A stretch of DNA of 64,000 bases from Tyto alba (lineage: Eukaryota > Chordata > Aves > Strigiformes > Tytonidae): NCBI RefSeq assembly GCF_018691265.1, contig NW_024881330.1, positions 17,938,886-18,002,885 on the forward strand, in the 5' to 3' direction. The translations under genes were made by a program, and so were the position numbers. Shown one piece after another: positions 57,977-64,000 of this stretch (its first letter is position 1; the number at the start of each line of letters is the position of its first letter). The notes under the pieces were generated by a model. The model saw only the letters and a list, made by a program, of their open reading frames with translations. It was not told the DNA's origin and ran no database searches.

Positions 57977-60900
57977 AATTATTTTACCGATGAGAAAGAG
58001 TAACAACTGGATTTTATTTTTTCTTAAAAAAATTAGTGAAGTTTGAATCTATTTCAATTAATTGTTAGGTGTACATTCTCAGGAAGTGTTGACTATTTAT
58101 TTCTCTGGCAAAGTTGGTTTTCACTTTCTTTGACTAGTGAGGTGGGTATATGAACTGTTTCACTGATGACTTTTCATAGCTGATGAGTCTTTAACTGGGG
58201 TGACAAAACTCAGAGTGATGGAAGGAATAATAGAATTCATATACAGTAATCAGGGACTGAACTTTATTTCACAGTAGTTCTTTATGTTTTGGTGATTATT
58301 TTATCATTTTTAAACAATGAAATACAATGACTTTTTTTTGGACATTAATAGTAATTGCAGCAATGCAAAAAATAACACAGGCACTAATCTGATTTTTTGT
58401 TGTTGTTAAATCATAATTAGAGCAATAGGTATGATGCTCTAACAAGATATGTTGATCTTTTGGAATAGCATAAGCTTCCATGTGGCTACAGGAACATTTT
58501 TACATTGGTTATGAGGATGTGTTGATAAGACATGTGAGTTGGACCGTTATATCACTTGGGGTTCTGGAGACTTTTGTAACACTACTGTGATTTTGATGAT
58601 ACTATACAGGTATAAGTACATGGGAATAAAAACAAATCATTATAATATCATTTAATAAAAAAGTTGTGAACAGTCATATATTGATAACATCAAAGGAAAT
58701 AAACATTAGATGAAACAAAAAGATTGTATTTTTAAAAATGGTGTTAATAATTCACAAAATAATGCCTTTATCTTTTACTAGACATATTGTTTTATGAAGC
58801 CAATGAAGCTTTGAAAACCAGAACTGCCTTAAAAATTACTTCTTTAATGCAGTTTTTATATTTATTTTTACCTCTTTCTGCTGTAATAAACCTGCGATTA
58901 AAAAAAAAAAAGGGTCAGAATCATCAAACCAAGTGTTAGTAGAGTCCTATCCATGTGTTTCAGGATGTTCTCAGTGTTTGGTTTTGGTTGGAAGTTTGGG
59001 TTTGGTGTAATGACATGTTAATTTTGTTCTTAAATTCTTATATGTCTGGGAATTGCTGCATTACTTTTACTTAAATAATAATCCATATAATTTCCTTTTA
59101 TCTCTTTTTTTTTTTTCTCCCCTCTTTCTAAAACTGATGTACTTTTGTAGTTCGGGGGAAAATAGCTTTAGCTCCTTATTGCACCTTTGGCAAAGGGCAA
59201 GAATGACAAACTCTGACTAAATGAGGTTATGAGGAGATCAGAAGAGTTGTAAGTTGATATTATTTTAGATATCCAGTTCCAACTGAATTCATTATTTCTT
59301 TTGCACTGGACTAAGACTAGCTGGAATAATATCAATCTACTTTTACTATCCACAGGATCACAACCCACTTAATTTAAATTGTTCCAGATGAATACAGAAT
59401 TGTAGTACCACAGGACATACTACAAACCCTTTCAGAGACTGACAGATTACCAGTCATTTTTCTAGTAGTCCTAAACTGTTTATTCTCCGTGACTTTGCAG
59501 AGCTGAGAGATGGGCAGGTGACAATCAAGATAAAGGGATACCTAGCAGAAGAAAATAAGTATGGTAAATGCTTTTTTTTGCCTACAAAGGTGTGAACAAG
59601 AGAGATAACACAAAGAAAAGAGCAAAAGCAAACAGGTGAAAACAAAGTAATGATTTCTTCTAAGAGTGACAGAGATTTAGAAATAACAGATGTGAGATGC
59701 AATAATGGTGATCAGGGACATGTCCTTGCGATCAGGGACACTTGAAAGAAAGGTGTGGGAAGAATTACATGAATGTCTAGACATGTTTTTTTCCAATTAC
59801 ACCCTTTTACATAACAAGAACAAAATATGCTTTTTCCCCATATCAAGGTATCAAGGATGCAATCTGTTCAACACAGATATGGTGCTTTTTAAGGGGGAAA
59901 TAACCTACAATATGACAGCTGACATAAAGAGCATAGGCAGATACATGAGATAGAGGAAAAGACAAGTATAACATATTTCTGTCTTGCTTCTACATATTCC
60001 TTTTACTAAATACATATGCTATCAATTTGATCATCAGTTTACATTTGTATATTTCAACCACTTGGCTTGTGGAATGACAGGACTGCTAATTCTTTGGATA
60101 CTATGTCCTGATGAATATTATAAAGGACACTTCGATAAAGTGACTCATAAATGACTTGAAAGCATTATTTTCTCCTGTCAAATTGATACATATGGACACA
60201 GTTTGGCAATGTTCATTGCAAAGACCTGCTCTCCCACCTCACTGCAGTAATTGTAAATAAGAATTACAAACAGTAAACAAAACCATAGCACAGTTGCATG
60301 AATGATGCTTATAGGTGTTTATCCTTTAGACTTGATCAGTTGCATGCTTTGCTTTCCTCTTTTTAGCTTCTGATTTTGAGTCAGAGGCCTTATGTTTAGA
60401 TAAAATTTGGTTTTCTATTTTGAATTGAAAAATAGTTTATTTTCTTTAAAAAAAAAAAAATACCCAAAACAAAGTGATAGGAATGCTGGTTTACTTAGTA
60501 ATATCTTTATAAAATCCAATGTCATCTAAGAACATAAAATAGCTAATTTGCTTAAAACTGTTATTACAATGTTTAGATGCAGTTTAAAAACGTCTTATTG
60601 TATTCTTGAGTACGTTCTGGAAGTGCGTTATTTAAATTATTTCTGTTTGCTTAGACTAGTTTACAGTGTTTACATGTGATAAAGGGTGAATTCAAACTGA
60701 ATATGATCTACCAAATCCTGTTTCTCTCCAGGCTTTTTTTTTTGCAACTTCTCATCTAGAATTGGTGCTTTTTGTCCATTATATGTGATTACTTGTACCC
60801 TAACTCAGATTAAAAAAACAGTGATGAGAAGTATATCTGTCCTGAAGCTTGCTGGAGGGAGGTTCTGGGCTTGAGTCTAGGGTAAAAATACAGCTCTAAC

Positions 60901-61556
60901 ACTAAAAGTACACATCTCTTGTTATTAACTGTTTAGTCTGGTCTAATGCACATTTATTTCTTGCTACTTTAGCATTTTCTGCAGCATATGATTGTGTTCC
61001 TACTCTGCATTCACAAAACGTCATAATAATTAATAGTATTTGCTTCATCATTCTTAAGCATGTAAACCAGACTGAAATAATGAATAAGAATGGGAACCTT
61101 GACACTGAAATACGTTGATCACAGACAAATGTTCCACCTGTGGTATTCAGTGTCTAGAATTACATTGAAGCCCAAGAATATTTTAAGTCCATGAACTTTT
61201 ACATGAAAGTTTGATTACTTAAGGACTTTTATTACACTTTCTTAAAATCAAATATCAATTTATTGTAAAATCATAATTTGTATATAATACAGAATTGTTC
61301 AGAATCTGTATAAGGTGACAGGATATTTACCGAGCCTTGGAACTGTTATATTATTTATGATTCATTACATCATTTATGACTGACTATGCAGGTAGTCCAT
61401 TATCAGCATTACTAATGATGTTTTTCCAGTATTACTGCATGAAGCAGCCACCTAGTTTGCTCACTGGACAAATAATTTTATCTCAATACTTTTGCTTCTT
61501 GTTTGTTTTACTCTTCTCTTTCCTCAGCCAACTATCTCTTTCTTTGTTTTCCTTGA

Positions 61557-62144
61557 TGTGGTGGCTTAACCTTGGCTGGATGCTGGGTGCCCACCAAGCC
61601 ACTTTATCACTCCCCTCCCTGAGCAGGACATGAAGAAAATAAGATGAAAAACGCATGGCTCAATATAAAGGCACTTTAATAAAGAAAAGCAAAGGCCACA
61701 CATGGAAGCAAAGGAAACAGGCAAAAAAATTATTCTGTTTCCCATCAACAGGTGATGTCCAGCCACTTCCTGGGAAGTAGGGCCTCAGTGCACACAGTGG
61801 TTGCTTTGGAAGAGAAACACTGTAACAGTGAATGCCCTCCCTCCTCCTCCTTTCTTTTAGCTTTTACCACTGATCAAGATGTTGTATGGTATGGAATATC
61901 CTGTTGTTCAGTTTCGGTCAGCTGTCCTGGCTGTGTCCCCTCTCAACCTCTGGCCTACCCTCAGCCTATTGGGGTTTGGGAGGCAGGAGGGGTTGGAGAG
62001 ACATCCTTGATGCTGTGGGAGAACTGCTCGGTAGTAGCCAAAACACTGATGGGCTACCAACACACTTCTAGCTACAAATATAAAGCACAGCACAATGAGG
62101 GTTGCTGTGGGGAAAGTTGACTCCAGCCAGCCAGACCCAATACA
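61557..62144 (-). mobile_element. Solo ERV LTR, minus orientation
   Basis: On the minus strand it starts TGTATTGGGTCTGGCTGGCT and ends GGTTAAGCCACCACA, both typical of avian LTRs. It includes the GTGCTGTGCTTTATATTTGT block and the block shared with the LTR at 39145-39699. The flanks CTTGA (61552-61556) and CATGA (62145-62149) differ at one position and probably are the 5-bp target-site duplication. The left 100 bp, with GGGTGCCCACCAAGCCACTT, also resembles the left end of the 9986-11011 LTR. Length 588 bp, no internal sequence. The 122-codon plus frame inside it is a chance frame. Confidence 0.87.
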
Positions 62145-64000
62145 CATGACTACATCACTTATTGATTATGTAGTGTCTGTCTTACAACGTTTTATCCTGA
62201 GATTTTTCCATGTCAAAACTGGGAGTAGATTATACTGCTGCATTAGAAAATAGCAGTTGTCCTCATTTTACATTCTTAAACAATTCTCTTTGGAGTATGT
62301 ACATAAAAGTGATAGCTAAGAGAGGATTTAATTTCTTCCTAGAAGAGAGATGTACAGTCTAAATTTTCATCACTCCGAAAAGTGCAAACTCATGGGGGAA
62401 ACAAATCATTTTCTGGTGTATATCTTACAGAAGAGAAAAAAATAAGCATAGTGCTGCTGGTTATTAATAACTGCAGGTGAAATCGTGTAACATTTTTTCT
62501 TGAAAAAAATAAAAGAATAAAATGTCCTTTACAGTCTTGTAACACTTAGTGAACATCACAGAAACCTATCCTAATACTTGCTTGACAGTCTTTATATTAC
62601 TTTAGGATAACATTTGACTATTTTTATTTTACATTGTGCTGCAGGTAGCTGCATAAAAATTCTATCCTGACATGCACACTTTTAATTTTAACTTACTATT
62701 AGCATCCTTTTACTGCTTTACATAAGACAGATATGCTGGCCTTCAGCAGCCTAACTACATTGTGAATAAATTTTAAGGTTGGAAGTAAATGTTATTCACC
62801 TTCATTAATAATTTAGTACATTTTTAAAATAATCTCTGCTAACTTAGAAGTATTTTTTGATTTACCGATTTTTCCTAGTGGTAGAAGAAATTTATAGATT
62901 TAACTTAACAAGAAGCCTCTGACCATGTAGAACACCAAAACAATTTTCTGTTGGATGTCTTTCAAGCTGCTCCCTCTGAGTTTTGTTTTGTAAGCTTTCT
63001 TTCAAATTTCTTGTGAGGTTTTCAGTTTCTGCATTCACTTGAGAGTAGCATAGTGATGTTCTGCTGGAACAACTCATTTTTTTCAGAAAACTTCCCAGTT
63101 CCAAGCAAGTGACCTTTGAATAATTGTAAGATATCTAACAATGGGTTCTTTTGAAAACAACACTTGGAAGAGTAGAACTATACAGTAGTCGATGAGGTAG
63201 TAATAGAAATACTACTTCTGACTGTTTATGGCAAGGCTGTAATCAAGTGTTGCATAATCAGTTTGTCCTACAAGGCCAGTTAAGCTTTCCCTAAATAGAG
63301 ACAGGGTAAAGCAGCAGGTTGTAAAGGTAGTGCAATCACTGGGTCTTGCATGAATCTGGAAAGTAAACAATAATTTTTATCAGCTTCAGTTTAAACATCC
63401 AGCTCTGACAATGAAGTTAATTGCTGCATAATTGCTGTTTTGTTCTAAGAATATGTTGATTTTTCATGGCCCAGGTGTATTATATTTGCTGGCATATCAC
63501 TTGGAATAATAAATCTATAATTACCTCCAGCTACTTTGCTGGGAAAACTCATGCTGTAATCTCGGTGTTCTAGCAGAAGTGTCATAAGGTGTTCTAGACT
63601 TTTAGGCCATCTTGTCAAGAAGTCATGCCATTTCTCTTGAATCAGTAAGCAAGCAACTATAGTTGCTCTCAAGAAACTACCTGTACCTTTATCTCTACTT
63701 TTACATCATCTGATCTTCTGAGATAGATAACAGATTTCCAAATAGTATTTAGCTTCACTTTTTCACTCATCTATAGTTCATTTAAGTGGTAAATGAAAAT
63801 GGTAATAGGCAGATTAAAGTAATTTTTATGGCCACCAGGCTATTCACAGTCACTTGTTTGAATTCTTTTAACTGGGCTGTCATGTGAACGTGCACAATTT
63901 GAATAAAAGTTGTTGCATCTTCAAGTGCTTTGATGTAATTCCTTTAGATGCAATATTTTCTCAGTATTGTTCCTGTGGATCCAAGAAAGAACTGGTCCAG

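Noticed and set aside
59705..59953. Plus-strand 82-codon frame near a repeated GATCAGGGACA motif
   Set aside because: Two spaced copies of an 11-mer are not an array, and the frame has no domain or splice support.
61752..62120. 122-codon plus-strand frame
   Set aside because: It lies wholly within the LTR at 61557-62144 and antisense to it, and no domain is visible.

Overview
This is an AT-rich vertebrate window, almost certainly from a bird. The evidence is many CR1 retrotransposon tails, several ending in the CR1 3' octamer (ATTCTATG-like), together with avian-type endogenous retrovirus LTRs (TGTCCTGGTT..., and TGTATTGGG...GTGGCAAGG on the minus strand). There are no operons or bacterial-type genes; the window is intronic sequence of one very large gene.

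The only host coding sequence I can support is two short plus-strand exons, 23432-23535 and 28606-28718. Their splice phases fit each other and together they encode the second half of a CUB domain. The wording matches the CUB/Sushi multiple domain (CSMD) family, best CSMD3, a giant single-pass neuronal membrane protein. The rest is intron: at least 23.4 kb upstream, 5.07 kb between the exons and at least 35 kb downstream. The Sushi exon expected next was not found before the window ends.

Upstream intron (1-23431): CR1 at 1335-1795 (-); a decayed LTR at 2164-2459 (+); a solo LTR with perfect 5-bp target-site duplications at 5153-6226 (+); another solo LTR at 9986-11011 (-) of the same family as the 2.2-kb one; CR1 at 12541-12998 (+); and a longer CR1 at 13854-15172 (-) that includes reverse-transcriptase-region sequence. 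The middle intron holds one short CR1 tail (24190-24420, +).

Downstream intron (28719-64000): CR1 at 33125-33372 (-); a very old CR1/L3-like fragment at about 34617-35735 (-); CR1 at 37550-38018 (+) and 42335-42822 (+); LTRs at 39145-39699 (-), 40163-40755 (-), about 49330-49790 (-), about 53695-54560 (-), 57349-57839 (+, perfect target-site duplication) and 61557-62144 (-); a possible old LTR at 44730-45400; and a CR1 reverse-transcriptase fragment at about 55940-56965 (+) that lacks a 3' tail. Microsatellites and long A/T homopolymers are scattered throughout.

I did not find a convincing new biological system. The points most worth a second look are the two intact-ended solo LTRs lying in the sense orientation inside the CSMD intron, the pair of related LTRs that decayed in complementary ways, and the CR1 fragment truncated at its 3' side.
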